From Diphasiastrum complanatum (Eukaryota; Streptophyta; Lycopodiopsida; Lycopodiales; Lycopodiaceae): 55,757 bases of DNA. The notes under the pieces are model-generated. The model had not been told where the DNA came from. It worked only from the letters and a program-made list of their open reading frames with translations, and did not search any database. The DNA is taken from positions 10,889,207-10,944,963 of the forward strand of contig CM055107.1 of NCBI GenBank assembly GCA_029204225.1, written 5' to 3'. Of this stretch, positions 11,923-24,214 are shown one piece after another (within the stretch, counting starts at the first letter, position 1; each line of letters opens with the position of its first letter). Position numbers and translations under genes: made by a program.

Positions 11923-11942
11923 AGTGCCGGTCCTTCGGCACT
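11923..11942 (-). promoter_or_regulatory. Stem-loop upstream of the NA-A 3' LTR
   Basis: AGTGCCG and CGGCACT form a 7-bp stem around a six-base loop, 18 bp from the 3' LTR. The same stem with a different loop sequence is found at 28415-28434 (NA-D) and 27030-27049 (NA-E). An RNA role is inferred from this conservation only. Confidence 0.6.
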
Positions 11943-12089
11943 AGGCTGCAATTGTCGTGAAGGGTGTTGTTGTCGGTTCATTTATTGTCGGGACATGGGT
12001 GCTTCAGAAAAGCGTGGATAGAATTCGCTTACATAGAACCTGAGGCTTTATTGATTGTTGATTAACAAGAACCTAGACTTGCCAGATTT

Positions 12090-13754
12090 TCAATAATACA
12101 CATAAGGGTCTGGTGGCCATATCAGATAACCTTGTTCATTGACAATTGGGTAGTCGAAACATTCCATCGGAGGATCCCAAGATAAATCTTGCTGATATAA
12201 TGGATCTTCATAGATCGACGCAACTGGTCCCAATGTCATAGACTCCCCCAAATAATAATGTGGATATGACGTGTTTGCTTGATGCTCTTGTCTGTCCAGG
12301 AATTTGAAGTATGCATCAGTCTTATGACTTTCCTCAGCAGTCAATATCATAGATTTAGGACAAGGCTTTATCATTGTAGGTTTTGGTCCTTGTTGTACAA
12401 TTGGCCATTTTGGGATTGGATTCCCTGGATTTGGCCTTTGAAGAATGGATATACCCCGAATTGGCGATGATTTGGGGGTCTGTTGAAATGTGGAAGAATT
12501 AGACTTTGGTTGAATCTTGTTCGTTGAGGGGCAATCATCAAGTTTAGTCTTCTCTTGGTCATTGCACTTTTTCGTTGAAGGCTGCGTGATGGCACTTTTC
12601 CTTGGATCTTGTGCTGAATTGCCTTCAAGTTGCCCTGTTGACACTAGTCCCCTTTGTAATTCATCACTAAGAATTCTTCGCATTGAGTGTGAAAAAAGCC
12701 CTGACAAAATCTGCTGGGATTCCTCGGTTGCCCATGTCTTGATTTCCTCGACAGTCGTTGGCTTGATGAATTTTACGATCTTTGTCTTCTGTGATGGTTC
12801 TACTTGTTTGCCCGAGGGTATCTTTGCGTACCTTGGAACTTTTGTCAGATTTTCTTCTTCGTCACTCGCTTCATAACCCGGTGGCACTAAGATTTCTCTT
12901 TTGTAGTACGTTCGAGGTGGAAGGGTTACCACAGGTGCATCTCGGTCTACATAGGCCAAATGCCTCCTGTCTATTTGTGAATTTCTCATCAGGCAATCTC
13001 GACATGGATGATTAACTCCACATTGTGAACATGAGGGATCAAATGTTGACGGATTCCCTCGGTGTGGACATTCATCACATCGGTGTTTTCCTCCGCATCC
13101 ATTGCACCTAACTGAGTGCAGTATGCCATCACCTCTAAGTTGATAGGCATACACCGGTAACAAATTTCCCTTAGGATCTTCCACAAAATAGACTGGTAGG
13201 CTGTTATGGTCCTCCATTGAATTCGGTGACATGCAAGAGGATATAACCAAAACTTCTACCTTGCCATTGTTTGTTGAAGAAACTCGTGATTTAGATGGAT
13301 CAATCTGACATCCACCCTTCTGGTGAGCTCCTTGTTGGCTTGATTCTGCTTTTGACCATTGAACCATTGGATCTTGCTGTCGACAAGCCTGTTGCTCTGT
13401 ACTTTGTCCTTTTAACAAGCGCGGATTCTTGATTGGACACCTGGTACTTGGATGATCTCCAAAGCAGAAGGTACATTCGTCCTTTTCAAGAAATTTAATA
13501 GAGCGAACATAAGTATGCTGATAGCTTAAAGTGCAAGGTTTTGGGTCTTTCGCTGCACTTGTTCTGCTTGACCTTGCTGCACTTTGTTGCCTTGCATGGG
13601 GTTCCATTCTTGTTGGATCATTGCTCGTTGTCGACCTTTGTTCCTCTGATTTCCCATCTAGATAGGGAAAATCCTTCTTCCCAAGTGAGATTTCCATCTT
13701 GGCAGCATCCTTACAGAGTTGTATAGGTGACACATAGGATGTTAATTCTGCCAT
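12090..13754 (-). CDS. NA-A triple zinc-knuckle protein, 554 aa
   Basis: The only gene of NA-A. It has three knuckles with the same spacing C-x2-C-x3-H-x4-C: C94/C97/H101/C106, C217/C220/H224/C229 and C242/C245/H249/C254. That is one residue shorter than the usual retroviral C-x2-C-x4-H-x4-C; the second and third have an extra Cys. The middle is hydrophilic and Ser/Lys/Gln-rich. The C terminus is aromatic and Pro-rich (LSWDPPM, ending PPDPYVYY). No capsid domain, protease or RT motif is visible. A broken homologue lies in NA-D (28587-29975), where these blocks are recognisable. Nucleic-acid binding is inferred from the knuckles; a role as a Gag-like packaging protein is plausible but unproven. 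Confidence 0.7.
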   Translation of the reverse strand: MAELTSYVSPIQLCKDAAKMEISLGKKDFPYLDGKSEEQRSTTSNDPTRMEPHARQQSAARSSRTSAAKDPKPCTLSYQHTYVRSIKFLEKDECTFCFGDHPSTRCPIKNPRLLKGQSTEQQACRQQDPMVQWSKAESSQQGAHQKGGCQIDPSKSRVSSTNNGKVEVLVISSCMSPNSMEDHNSLPVYFVEDPKGNLLPVYAYQLRGDGILHSVRCNGCGGKHRCDECPHRGNPSTFDPSCSQCGVNHPCRDCLMRNSQIDRRHLAYVDRDAPVVTLPPRTYYKREILVPPGYEASDEEENLTKVPRYAKIPSGKQVEPSQKTKIVKFIKPTTVEEIKTWATEESQQILSGLFSHSMRRILSDELQRGLVSTGQLEGNSAQDPRKSAITQPSTKKCNDQEKTKLDDCPSTNKIQPKSNSSTFQQTPKSSPIRGISILQRPNPGNPIPKWPIVQQGPKPTMIKPCPKSMILTAEESHKTDAYFKFLDRQEHQANTSYPHYYLGESMTLGPVASIYEDPLYQQDLSWDPPMECFDYPIVNEQGYLIWPPDPYVYY

Positions 13755-14640
13755 ACCAGATCTGTGTTTTTGGGCAGTCCAGCATAGTATTTTGCCATGA
13801 TGATCTGTTCAGAAATCGGTGGATTACAATCCTTCACTAGATGATAGGTCCGATAGGTGTAGTCTCGGATTGTTTAAGCAGGAAACTTTTTAAATTTTCA
13901 TAATCCTACAAGGGCGATCTCCATAGTTCAGCACTAGAATGTCGCAAAGTAGCTGGTTGGTGAATTGCTTCAAGATTTTCTCAATGACTCTAGTGTTCCA
14001 ACTTTGTTTTTTTTTTTGAAGTGGAAGAAGAAAAAGAAGAGGAGAAAGGAATCAAGAAAAGAGGGATCCGTATGGATGTGAACAGAAACAGAAATGGATT
14101 TAACAGATTACTGCAATGAAAGTTACACTGTCAAGAGAATATGAAGATAGACAGAAGATTGTGGACAGAAGAGTGATGAATGGTTGGTATGGATAGTGGT
14201 GATTTTTCTTGGTACTGATCAACTTGATCTGAGGTTCATTCACTTGGTTCAGTCCAGGGATGTTGGATCTTGATGGATATTGTCACTACAACCTAGATTT
14301 GACAAGATCTGATCAGTTTCAATTGGCTAATAGTGTGATTTTAGCCCCTTTTCTTGGTTCTTTGTGGTTTTTTTTTTTTTTGGTTGAGATTTCTTCAAAT
14401 CTGAGTGAATCTAGCCTTCAACCTTCCTACAGTAGCTGTATATAGACCATTTCTAGACAATGTGAGTTCTGCAAGAGTTTTTGATGGGCAGATTTGTCAG
14501 GATCTTGAAAAAACTCAATTTTTTGGCACTTTTGGCACTTTTTTTTAGATATTTCTAAATCTAACCATTGGATCTTCACAAAAACTTTACAGTAGACAGA
14601 TCTTGGTTAGATATATTTAAAGAACTCTTTTCAAAGGTTA
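13755..14640 (-). other. NA-A leader next to the gene
   Basis: This untranslated leader holds no recognisable gene. It has homopolymer T runs and an A/G-rich patch at about 14020-14110. It separates the tandem leader repeats from the zinc-knuckle gene. Confidence 0.5.
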
Positions 14641-14689
14641 CTTCCCAACAGATCACAAAAAATCATGGAAAAAGTGTATTTTTTTTTGG

Positions 14690-15410
14690 GGTCTTTTTGC
14701 AACATTTTAAGATTTTCTGGGAACAAAACCCTTGCATACTGGTATGTGCTTGTATCTCAGTCAGATTCAGTTGCTCACCAAGCTGCAAGAGTTACTTTCC
14801 AAGGAAACTCAAAAAATCTTGAAGAAAGGGCATTTTTTGGGGGTTTTTTGGCAAAATTTTAAGCTTTTCTGGGAACAAACCCTTTCAGACTGGTACGAAA
14901 TTGTATCTCAGTCGGATTTACCTGCTCACTAAGCTGAAAAGCTACTTCTCAAGGAAACTAAAAAAATCTTTAAAAAAGTGCATTTTTTTGGGGTTTTCTA
15001 GGAACAAACCCTCGCAGACTGGTATGCACTTGTATCTCAGTCAGATTCACCTGCTCACCAAGCTGCAAGAGTTACTTTCCAAGGAAACTCAACAAATCTT
15101 GAAAAAGTGCATTTTTTTTGGGATTTTTTTGCAAAATTTTAAGATTTTCTGGGAACAAACCCTCGTAGACTGGTATGCACTTGTATCTCAGTCAGATTCA
15201 CCTGCTCACCAAGCTGTGACAGTTACTTCCCTAGGAAACTCAAAAATCTTGAAAAACTACATTTTTTTGTGATTTTTTGGCCAAATTTTGAGATTTTCTG
15301 GGAACTAATCTTCGCAGGTTGGTATGTGCTTGTATCTGAGTCAGATCCACTTGCTTACCAAGTTGCAAGAGTTACTTCCTAGAGAAACTCAAAAATTTGT
15401 TGTCTGAGAT
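14690..15410 (-). repeat. NA-A leader tandem repeat, about five units of 130-150 bp
   Basis: On the plus strand each unit has 'ttctgggaacaaacc', 'gcagactggtatgcacttg', 'atctcagtcagattcacctg', 'ctcaccaagctgcaagagtt' and 'aaggaaactcaaaaaatctt', then a T/G-rich run. Units begin near 14715, 14865, 14997, 15147 and 15297; the second-to-third junction is shortened. NA-D has a different repeat at the same place sharing 'aacaaacccttgcag'. Confidence 0.85.
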
Positions 15411-15697
15411 CCCTCCAAAAATAGATTTTGAGCTTTTATTTTTATTTTTATGGATTTTATAGATTAATGAAAGAATTTCGTGCTTGGATCTGATCCTCCC
15501 ACCCCACAATCTATCCCTACAATACAAACAAACAAAAAAATCACAAAAAAACGGCAAAAACTAACACTACTCACACTATTCTACCCTTAAAATTCGATTT
15601 TTTTTTCATGAAAAAGAATGATGAGAGAGAAGAAAGAGAGAGACAGAGGAAAAGAGGAAGAGTGAGAAAGCTATGCGGCGAAACGAGTGTGTGGCGC

Positions 15698-15715
15698 TCC
15701 CCGACAACAACGCCA
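15698..15715 (-). promoter_or_regulatory. NA-A primer binding site (tRNA-Asp type, mutated)
   Basis: On the minus strand this reads TGGCGTTGTTGTCGGGGA, one base from the 5' LTR. The common plant tRNA-Asp site is TGGCGCCGTTGCCGGGGA, so this copy differs by three C-to-T changes, as expected from decay of methylated cytosines. Confidence 0.8.
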
Positions 15716-15716
15716 C

Positions 15717-16582
<866 letters not shown>

Positions 16583-17354
16583 CTTTCTTGAGAACATATG
16601 GACTTAACCAAATAGGCATTAATTTTCCAGGGAATAATTCCCTTCTAGCATCATAAAATAGGACCAATTGTCCTTTCCGAAACTGGTACTTTTCAGCTTT
16701 GAGATCGTGGAGTTCCTTCAACCTTTTCTTTTTCCGTTCTATTTGCAACAAGGCTCTAGACCTCTTCTCATCCAATTTGTTTAATACCAATATCCGTTCA
16801 CTAATAGCAGACTCATATGGCAAATCGTGTTCTTTGGAGAATCTTAGTGTCTCCAATTCGATCTCGATAGGCAATACGCTCTCTACACCATAGACCAAGA
16901 AAAACGAGGTTTGGCCAGTGCTCGTTTTATAGACTAAGTTATAAGCCCATACTGCAACTAGAACTTTAGAATCCCAATCTCTTTTTCCATCAGAGACCGT
17001 CTTCTTAATGATTTCCACCAATTTCTTGTTTGTACTTTCCACCTGCCCATTGGCCTGTGGATTGTAAGGTGTGGTTTTATTATGCTTTATACTCAATCTT
17101 TTTGTAAGGTTTTGAATGACCTTATTTAAGAAATGGGTACCTCTATCGGAAACCCATTCCTTCGGGGCCCCAAATCTACAAACAATATTTTTCATAAGGA
17201 ACTTAGGCGTTTCTATGGCATTATCCTTCTTCACAGCTTTGGCTTCTAACCACTTAGTGAAGTAATCAATTGCTACAATGATATAATTTTTCTGCCCAAT
17301 CGAAGAGGGTTTCACAGGTCCCTCATAGTCAATGCCCCATTTTTCAAAGGGCAA
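16583..17354 (-). pseudogene. G1 gypsy integrase core
   Basis: The catalytic triad is visible: D in WGIDYEGP, D in VSDRGTHF and E in NGQVESTNK. The region then reads through 'VYGVESVLPIE' to 'LFPGKLMPIWLSPYVLKK', where NA-A interrupts it; the end is at 11044-11143. Gypsy integrase joins element DNA to the host. The core looks intact, but the gene is split by NA-A and separated from the zinc-binding part by a short gap with a stop, so it is scored as broken. Confidence 0.85.
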
Positions 17355-17426
17355 CTGAGCAGTCAGGGTTATTAAGGGCCTTATTTTTTTATCGGAAAAC
17401 TCCTATCCTTTGACAAATATCACATT

Positions 17427-17699
17427 TTATGTAATAATCGTGTGTAGTATGGACCACCAGTATCCTGCTCTTAGGACCTTTTGTGTTGTGGCATCACCGG
17501 CAAAGTGACCCCCACACACAGAGTCGTGGCATTCTTCAAGGATAAATGGCACTTCATTGGGAGGTACACACCTTTGGTAAACGCCTTCAATGCCCTTCCT
17601 ATACAACCTACTATCTATTACTTTGAATCTCAAAGCCTGAACTTTAAGCTTCTTTTTCTTAGCTTTTGACAAACCTTTAGGCAATTCTAAGGTGGTCAT
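17427..17699 (-). pseudogene. G1 integrase zinc-binding (H2C2) region
   Basis: A 90-codon frame contains 'HDSVCGGHFAGDATTQKVL' followed by 'AGYWW', the two-His part of the gypsy H2C2 domain. The paired cysteines (KCDICQ) follow after a stop between this frame and the catalytic core. It is the N-terminal domain of the same integrase as 16583-17354. Confidence 0.8.
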
Positions 17700-17723
17700 G
17701 TAATGGGCTAAAATTTGATACCA

Positions 17724-19019
17724 TTATGGTATTGCTTCGACATCCAATTTAAACATTTCACGATTCCCATCGTCCATTGGGTCAAATGGGACTTCTTGCA
17801 ATAACCCATGTTCTTCAACAAATACATCAATGTGAGGTTGAGAATTCCTCAAGTCATCTACTTTTTCCTCTTGACTTTCTATCTCAAGGTCATCTTCCTC
17901 TACCAGGCTATAATCACATAGACAATCCACCAAATTTTTGGCTTTGGGCGGTTTGTTTCTCAACTCGTAATCGAATTCTTCTAGAACAACAAGCCACTTG
18001 ACAAGTCTATCTGGCGGGTGAAGTTTGTTCAACATGAGTTTCATAGCAGTGGTAGGAGCATAAATGACTACTTTTCGATGGATAAGATAGTGGCTGAACT
18101 TAGACACAACAAAATGTACCGCTAGGCACACTCTTTCTCCATAATTGTATCTAGTTTCAGCACTCTTCAACTTGGAATTCTTTGTCCCATTTGGGCAGTC
18201 TGATAATTGTTGCTTTCTCAAGGCATCTTTCAGATGATCAAACACGTACTGACACTCCTCAGTCCACAAGAAGGGTTTATCTTTTGCAAGGAGCTCTACT
18301 AAAGGCAAAGTGATCTTGCTATAATCTTTTAAGAATCTCCTATAATACCCTACACTCCCTAAAAAGGATCTGACACCTTTTACATGAATGGGGGCAGGCA
18401 TCTCTCTGACACCCTGGACTTTAGCTGGATTGGTAGTTATCTCATCCTTGCTTATAACATGTCCAAAAAGAATATCGTATGGAACCACAAAAAGGCATTT
18501 CCTAGAATTTAGTGCTACAGACTTTTCTCTGCACACTTCAAAACATTCCTTGAGTACTCTGATGTGGTCCTCAGTATTGCTGGTTGCTATACAGATGTCA
18601 TCCATAAATACTTTAATGTGATCAGACACCAGGTTTCCAAAGGATTCATTCATAAACCTCTGGTATGTGCCCGGGGCATTACAAAGTCCAAATGGCATGA
18701 CATGATAGGCATATGTGCCAAATGGAGTCGTAAAAGTCATCTTGAGCTTATCTTCAAGAGCTATAGCTATTTGGTTATAGCCCACAAAATAGTCCATAAA
18801 AGTATACATCTGCTTTCTAGCTAATTGATCAAACATTTGGTTGATAAAGGGTAAAGGGTAGTAGTCCTTTACAGTACTCCTGTTAAGGGGTTTAAAATTC
18901 ATACAAACTCTGATTTTCTTAACATTGAGTACAATTGCTGAACACCATTCAGTATTGGTGACAAAGAATATAAGGCCAGCATCCCTCATTTTCTGGATTT
19001 CCTCAGCTACAGGTGCCAC
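17724..19019 (-). pseudogene. G1 gypsy reverse transcriptase and degraded RNase H
   Basis: RT motifs run in order: 'VCMNFKPLNRSTVKDYYPLP', 'MDYFVGYNQIAI', 'MPFGLCNAPGTYQRFM' and the active site VFMDDICIAT. The thumb-like 'FLGSVGYYRRFLKDYSKI' follows. RNase H starts but is shortened after 'DALRKQQ', and the usual YTDH reads YAPT, so a catalytic Asp is lost. The frame starts in the RT fingers; upstream codons up to 19130 continue the alignment but contain a stop. The RT domain looks well preserved; the polyprotein does not. Confidence 0.9.
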
Positions 19020-19130
19020 GAGATGTTGAGCTAACCTCCTTTGTCATTCCCTGACAGGCTTTACATCAGGTTTCAACAAGATTCGATGGACTGCTGAGGA
19101 TGGTGGTATACCTTTAAAGTCATCATAATT

Positions 19131-19742
19131 CTAGGCAAATACACCCTTTGCACCTGCCAAGAAATTTGATATCAACTTTTTGGGCTCCTTATCTAGGTGA
19201 GCACCGACTAACAGTGCTTTATCCTCATTACGAGCATCACACATGATCTTATTTGCATCGGCGTCTCTAACACATACTAGAGGTTCACAACCCTCGTACT
19301 GTTCAATTAGCAGCAACGTTGTTTCCTTGGAAGTAAAATCTTCACCCTCCCAGTATGTATCAGGGATCTCCGCCCTTTCGCTCTCAGACAAATTCTGATA
19401 TGCATTCACACTCACTCTTTTCTTCCCATGACCAAAAATCAAATGACCACTGGGAATATCAACTAAATAGTCGGTCTTCCTAAGCCATGGTCGGCCTAAT
19501 AACATAGCATATGCTTCCCTACCGGCCTGCATACGCACAACGTAAAAGTCTACTTTGGTAGCTTTCTCGGCCACACTCACAAACAACCCACTCAATATAC
19601 CTTCAGCTTTCAACCTCAAGTTGTCAGCTAGCTTCAGGGTCAAGTACCCACCATCCACTAAATCCAAATTCAATCTCTCACACAAGTTAGCATTCATAAC
19701 ATTTACTACAGCTCCAGCATCAACTATAACATCAGCAATCAC
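19131..19742 (-). pseudogene. G1 gypsy aspartic protease region, truncated upstream
   Basis: The start reads 'ADVIVDAGAVVNVMN', matching the D-S/T-G-A protease signature with DAG in place of DSG. It is followed by 'GRPWLRKTDYLVDIPSG', typical of the protease-to-RT region of plant gypsy elements. G1 sequence ends at 19742, so its gag and 5' LTR are missing here. The junction with C3 copia lies between 19743 and 19949. Confidence 0.75.
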
Positions 19743-19949
19743 TTAGAATTAGCTTCAAACAAGAACATAGATCATGCTACACAGTAACACAGACATAAAA
19801 CACTCTCCAAGGCAAGCTCACATAGCAACTGTATTTCTCAAAATGAAATTACATTGCACATATAGTTGTTCACTTAGGCAACCCATGCATGACCCAGGTT
19901 GTCGTTGGCGGGATGCGTGTCCTGTCGACTTGCCTCATGGCAAGGCCTC
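19743..19949. other. Junction between G1 and C3
   Basis: About 200 bp that I can assign to neither element. No LTR end or target duplication is visible, so it may be a deletion junction. Confidence 0.4.
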
Positions 19950-21404
19950 TCAAACCTTAGGGAGCTTCATGTCAGGTGATTGGCTTCCTTGTGAAAATGT
20001 ATCCCATGGTACATCCTTCTCCTTGCGTTTGTCACCTGCAACTTCAATCCTTCTTGCACCCAAAAGTTTGTCTCTACCTCTCCAACCTATCTCTTGAGGT
20101 TGAGTAGTAGTATCTTGAGATGTATCCTCATGTTCATCACTTGGAAGGTCAATGAATGGATCATCATCAGAAGGTATCATCACTATACCATCTTTCCCAC
20201 TGGATGTGTCTATCTTCTCAACATCCTCATCTTCATACATCTTGGATTCATCAAAGATAACATCATGGCTTACATGGATTTTGTTTTCCACTAGATCAAA
20301 ACATCTATAGCCCTTCACACGTTCATCATATCCTAGGAATATAAACTTGATAGCTTTCACATCAAGTTTACATCTCTCTTCCTTAAGAATGTGTACAAAG
20401 GCCTTACATCCAAAGATTCGCAAGTGGTTCACCTTTGGCTTCTTCTTCGTGAATGCTTCCTCAGGTGTTATCTTTGGTATGGCAATGGTAGGACTTCTAT
20501 TTTGAAGATAGACTACCATACTGCATGCTTCTGACCAAAACTCTTTTGGTAGTTTCATCTCAACTAGTATAGATCTGGCACTTTCCACAATCATACAATT
20601 CTTGCACTCAGCTACACCATTGAGAGCAGGAGTATGAGCTTGCGTAAATTGTCTTTTAATCCCACATTGATCACAAAGATCATTGAAGTCATTAGACTTG
20701 TACTCGCCTCCACTCTCTGATATTAGAACTTTGATCTTCCTACCTGTCTGATTCTCGACCAATGCTTTGAAGCTCTTGAAATTGTCGAATGCATCTGATT
20801 TCTTCTTCAAGAAGTAGATCCACGTCTTACATGACATATCATCAATAAAGATCATAAAATAGAAGGATTTACCTAAGGACATGGTCCTCATAGGCCCACA
20901 TAAATCTGTGTGGATTATATCTAGGATGTTCTTTGATCTTGCAACACCACCTTTATTGAACTTCTCTCGATGCTGCTTTCCATATACACATGATTCGCAC
21001 ATCGATTTCAAGTGGTCTTCTATAGTAGGCAAACCTGTTACCATCTCCAATTTTCTCATCAAACTAAGGCTTCCCAAGTTCAAGTGACCAAGCCTCTTAT
21101 GCCACAACTCAGTTTGTGATGGAATGGACGATACGAGTCCATGTTGCCTCTTGATTGTGGCATTCAACCTGTACAATTTTGTATTGGGCTCCCTTACTCC
21201 ATCCGCAATAACTTTGAACTTTTGGCTCACATCCTTCACAAAGCAACGATCATGAGCAAATTCTACTTTCAACTTTTGATCAGTAATGACTCCAATAGAA
21301 AGTAGATTTTTCTTCAAACCTACTACATAAAGTACCTCCCTGATCATCCTACTTTTGCCATCAGGTAGTTGGATTGAACAATGCCTATCCCCTTGATCTT
21401 GCAC
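19950..21404 (-). pseudogene. C3 copia integrase
   Basis: The 484-codon frame begins in the protease-integrase linker. It contains the zinc region (ELWHKRLGHLNLGSL and CESCVYGK), then D in IIHTDLCGP, D replaced by E in 'LISESGGEYKS' (usually SDxGGE) and E in NGVAECKN. 'HLRIFGCKAFVHI' and 'FIFLGYDERVKGYRCF' mark the C-terminal domain. The loss of the second catalytic Asp would inactivate it. The protein ends before RT. Confidence 0.85.
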
Positions 21405-22063
21405 ACCTCACCATTTGCTTGTGAAACGGACGTTCCTTTATCCAACACTTTCAAGCTACTGAACCAATTTTTGTTTCCTATCATGTGTCTTGTGGCTCCC
21501 GAGTCAATATACTATGCTTGATCATCTTGATTAGATAACAATGTAGATATGAAGATGCTAGAGTCTTCAATCTCACCCTCATCGACAAGGTTACCTGTTT
21601 GCTTTGGTTTTCCCTTGTCTTGTTCTGCCAGGAATTTACGACATTCACTCTTCCAATGGCCCTTTTTACCACAATGGAAGCACTTGTCTTTCTTCTTGGT
21701 CTTACTGGAAGATCCCTCATCCTCCTGAGTCTTGGTAAATTGCTGCTTAGACTTCTTTTTGACCTTGCTCTTGCCTTGTTTTTGGCATGTCACAAGTGCC
21801 TGATCGTCAGTATTTTGACGTCTAGCTTTCACCATTTCTCGCCGTTGCTCTTCCTGCATCAAGATTCCTATGAGCTCGTCAAAGATTGGCAATCTTTCTC
21901 TTGATGCTATTCCACTCACAAACATCTGATAGGGTTCTGCAATGCCACACAATGCATTGTGCACTAGCTCCACATCACGTATGCGCTTACAAATAGAATG
22001 CAGTTCATCCCTCATTGTCTTGATTCTGGTCATGTACGTCTGAATGTGCTCTCCTTGTTCCAT
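21405..22063 (-). pseudogene. C3 gag C-terminal half and protease
   Basis: The frame from 22063 holds the gag region 'VELVHNALCGIAEPYQMFV', a basic linker and a CCHC zinc knuckle (CFHCGKKGHWKSEC). After a stop near 21512, the protease signature YxDSGATRHMIGNKN is read at about 21420-21510. It is the expected order for copia Gag-Pol. Confidence 0.85.
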
Positions 22064-22410
22064 TCAGGCACTATTCAGCTTTGACTTCAGAAACATGATT
22101 CTTGATGGATTTGATGTCTCAAACTGCTCCTTTAGCACATCTCATGCATGTCTGGGTGTAACAGCATCACAAATGTGGGTAATGATGTGATCCTTCACTG
22201 ACAAGTTATGAAGGTCAAAGCTTTCCTCATCTTTTTGTCAAACACTTTGATGTCAGCTTCATTTGGCGGTCTTCTCTCATCACCTGTGACGACTTCCCAC
22301 ACGTCTTTCTCCATCAATATGTTTTTCATTTTGAATTTTCACACTGCATAGATGGAAATCCCATCCAATTTGCTACTTTCACTCAAAATGGCCTCTCCCA
22401 TGTTTGCCAT
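22064..22410 (-). pseudogene. C3 gag N-terminal part, frameshifted
   Basis: An ATG at 22410 starts MANMGEAILSESSKLDG, as in copia gag. Stops and at least one frame change occur before the frame at 22063, so gag is broken. Confidence 0.7.
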
Positions 22411-23519
22411 CACAAAACGGGCAAAGGACCCCAAAATAGGGATTTTCCTTGTTTTTGAATTGTTTCTTCACCTTGAAGAAACTTCACTCTTCACTTGTGA
22501 AGGGACCCAGCTCCAATTTCAGTATGAAAATTTCTAATGAAGTTGAAGGCCATAATGCACTTCAAGTCCCTTCAAGACCTTTTCTTCAAATCTCATGGCT
22601 TATAGCAATCCAACGGCCCACAGGAAGCTCATCTCTATCATTGATTATTTTGTATCTGGATCCAACGATCTATATCTCATTTGGATATTAAACCACATCC
22701 TTGGAGCCGCGACACACTCTAATACACGGAGTCGCCACCCTCCTTCACGTCGCGCGATATGCCTGCGGGCTCTTCACGACCTCTTCTCCACTTTCAAGCT
22801 TCCAAGCTTGCTAGCTATGGCATCCCTCAACCATCTCTCTCTCTCTAGGTCACGGCTATCCACGGCCTCCTCTGATTTGATTTGCACTGCTAGGGCGCCC
22901 TCCTCTAGGTTTTTACAGCTTGCAAAACGGTTCAGAATAGAGAAAAATCTTTGATTTTATGCTCCCAAACCCCAGACCAGGGTTTTTCACACAAAACTCT
23001 TCTTGGCTTCCAATTCACAATGTTCTGACAAGCCTATCCTCTTGCTCTAAGATTGCCCTACTACTAGAATTTGGATGCTTCAATCCGTTTGTCAAACGGT
23101 GTCCGATTGAATGCACACTGACTGCAAACACCAAATAGCCTGCTTCGGAATTTCAAAATTCCGTTTGCTGAGGTTCTGATTCAGCCGACAACCCTTGTCT
23201 CTAAATCCTCACACAGTCTCAAGCTCACAAGCTTCTGTGTGCCAAACTCTCTGCACCAGTGTTTCTCCTTCCGTCTTCAACCTGTCATAAACCCCGAACT
23301 CTCAGAAGACAGTTCTCTTGAAGCTCTCTTCAACGACGATGTTGTACTGTGTACACTCCCTATAAGCTAGCAAGGATTTGTAATCAGAAACACTTTGTTT
23401 TTTCAACTTTGAGTTCTAGAATCAATGCTAGATGCTAAGATCCAATCTACACAAGATTTAGATCAAAAATTGTTATCAAATTGAATGAAAACCAAGGATT
23501 TAGCTCATTTCAGTATTTA
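22411..23519 (-). other. C3 leader
   Basis: About 1.1 kb between primer site and gag. No coding motif is seen; composition is more GC-rich than the surroundings at 22690-22930. Confidence 0.5.
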
Positions 23520-23532
23520 GGCTCTAATACCA
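23520..23532 (-). promoter_or_regulatory. C3 primer binding site
   Basis: The minus strand reads TGGTATTAGAGCC, a tRNA-iMet site with one C-to-T change, directly after the LTR end. Confidence 0.85.
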
Positions 23533-24214
23533 TGTTAAAATTACAACAAATAAGGATCCTAAAACACTTGAAATGATGAGGGAAACAATAGATTATGATC
23601 TCATAAGATTAGCACAACTTGAACCATCAAAATCCATCAATTATCTATGCTTGAACCTCACTAAATGGCCCAAATCCTTGAAGAAGCCTTCACACGTGTG
23701 AAAGTACGGCCTCCCACAGTCTGAGTACTGTACACCAAACCTACATTCAATCCTATAATCATTAGGAATCACAAGAATTTAAAGAATTAAGAACATAGAG
23801 AGCAATTGCACCATTATGAGAGAAAAATCATGAAATTGCTTGATTGATTTTGGTGAGATATCATCACCTATATATACATGATCCATCACGGTTTTGGGCA
23901 GGTATGAATAGCCCTAAACCTATCCCTAATGCTAATTTTGGTGGATCTTTCATCCCTACCAAGTTAGGGTTGGAATCTTGGAGATCCCTCAACAATGCAA
24001 AAATTACCAAAAATAGCTCCTACTTTTTCTCTCTTGTATCTCAGGAACCTTTGGACTCATTCCAAAGGTTCTATCACTTAGGTCTACTTGAGAACATCCT
24101 TATAAATGGAATCCTATGCTATTTGGCATGTGTGACAAGCCACATCATGAGCATCTAACTATTTACAAGTCATATGACCAAAACTAATCAAGCTAGAATT
24201 GTGAATTTTTAACA
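23533..24214 (-). repeat. C3 5' LTR
   Basis: In minus-strand sense it starts TGTTAAAAATTC and ends TTTTAACA, with inverted ends of eight bases (TGTTAAAA/TTTTAACA), and borders the primer site. No partner LTR occurs in the window. Confidence 0.8.

Larger units (their letters stand above)
19950..24214 (-). mobile_element. C3: 5' part of a Ty1/copia element
   Basis: On the minus strand it has a 5' LTR (23533-24214), tRNA-iMet-type primer site, a long leader, gag, protease and integrase to 19950. RT, RNase H and 3' LTR are absent, so it is truncated on the low-coordinate side, next to G1. Confidence 0.85.
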